Below, piece by piece: positions 15,368-15,687 of a stretch of DNA of 15,687 nucleotides (its first letter is position 1; each line of letters opens with the position of its first letter). The stretch comes from Putridiphycobacter sp965367695 (GTDB lineage: Bacteria > Bacteroidota > Bacteroidia > Flavobacteriales_D > Crocinitomicaceae). The translations under genes were made by a program, and so were the position numbers. The notes under the pieces are model-generated. The model was not told where the DNA came from. It worked only from the letters and a program-made list of their open reading frames with translations, and ran no database searches. The DNA lies in the NCBI GenBank assembly GCA_965367695.1, contig CBDUKB010000048.1:1-15687 (forward strand), in the 5' to 3' direction.

Positions 15368-15687
15368 GGTAGTCAGCTTGATCGGATTGAGAATAAAATA
15401 TTTTTATTTCTGCAATATCTTTCAAAAAATCAACATTACCCACTTGAAAGCTATTGATTACTAAGCCTGTTCTTGTTTCCAAATCAGCCTTTAAAATTTC
15501 AGCATTTTCTGGTTTAATGTTTTCAATTTTTTCGTAAACAATGGTCTTAGAAGATTCGCTTCCAGATAATAACCATGTTTCTAAAATATATACAATTATT
15601 AATACAGTCACATTAATAAACATCAACTCGGCATAACTCACTTGTCTGCCAGCTAAAGCGTTCACCACGGAAATACCAATTGCGATA
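15351..15687 (-). CDS. DUF4956 family membrane protein, C-terminal part, 5' end beyond the window
   Basis: The frame is open from the window edge to the stop at 15351-15353, giving the last 111 residues. The start shows 'GISVVNALAGRQVSYAELMF', a segment I recognise as typical of DUF4956, then a hydrophobic helix ('VTVLIIVYILETWLL') and a soluble C-terminal domain with alternating strands and helices. DUF4956 proteins are inner-membrane proteins of unknown role, often found near VTC-type polyphosphate polymerase genes, which would lie outside this window. The last 17 bases overlap the start of the propeller gene. Confidence 0.85.
   Translation of the reverse strand, partial: IAIGISVVNALAGRQVSYAELMFINVTVLIIVYILETWLLSGSESSKTIVYEKIENIKPENAEILKADLETRTGLVINSFQVGNVDFLKDIAEIKIFYSQSDQADYHDSEA

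Noticed and set aside
1..15687. Mobile elements, CRISPR arrays, defence islands, tRNA or rRNA genes
   Set aside because: No transposase or integrase, no spaced direct repeats, no tRNA-like cloverleaf and no abrupt change of composition were seen.

Overview
The window is AT-rich bacterial DNA that reads as Bacteroidota, most likely Flavobacteriales. The evidence is two PorP/SprF-type outer-membrane proteins of the type IX secretion/gliding kind, signal peptides ending in a G-Q cleavage site, a TTG-N22-TAGCTTTG promoter of the Bacteroidota pattern, weak Shine-Dalgarno sites, and DUF4956 and TPR-GAF-SpoIIE proteins of types common in that phylum. A family such as Crocinitomicaceae is possible, but that is an impression and nothing in the window proves it. 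There are no RNA genes, insertion sequences, CRISPR arrays or phage genes. No gene-free stretch exceeds about 210 bases.

Layout. Positions 1-440 hold the 3' end of a YtcJ-like amidohydrolase (+). Facing it is a three-gene minus-strand cluster (3723 down to 546): an ECF sigma factor, then a 549-residue protein with an anti-sigma-like N-terminus, one transmembrane helix, a long periplasmic linker and a C-terminal PorP/SprF barrel, then a free-standing PorP/SprF protein. Two hairpins at 444-517 lie at the end of this cluster. Divergent from the sigma gene is a long-chain acyl-CoA synthetase (3874-5640, +). It converges on a minus-strand pair: a secreted protein of unknown function (5985-6965) and a small monoheme c-type cytochrome (5637-5978). 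Next come an ABC-F ATPase (7159-8796, +) with a clear promoter and terminator, a lipoprotein MsrB (8969-9511, -), a cytosolic TPR-GAF-SpoIIE phosphatase (9723-12197, +) and a small one-helix membrane protein (12242-12577, +). The right end is a minus-strand cluster: a DUF4956 membrane protein (cut by the window edge), a secreted Asp-box beta-propeller and a DUF7935-like membrane-anchored protein.

Most of the window is ordinary chromosomal housekeeping and envelope genes. The most interesting part is the sigma / barrel-bearing anti-sigma / PorP set. The middle protein should be anchored in the inner membrane and also end in an outer-membrane barrel, so it could carry information from the outer membrane directly to a sigma factor. 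This matches the idea of dual membrane-spanning anti-sigma factors described in Bacteroides, but with a barrel of the type IX secretion PorP/SprF family. The rest offers smaller points: two convergent gene pairs that share a TTAA stop palindrome, start sites resolved by promoter position, and an uncharacterised DUF4956-propeller-DUF7935 cluster.
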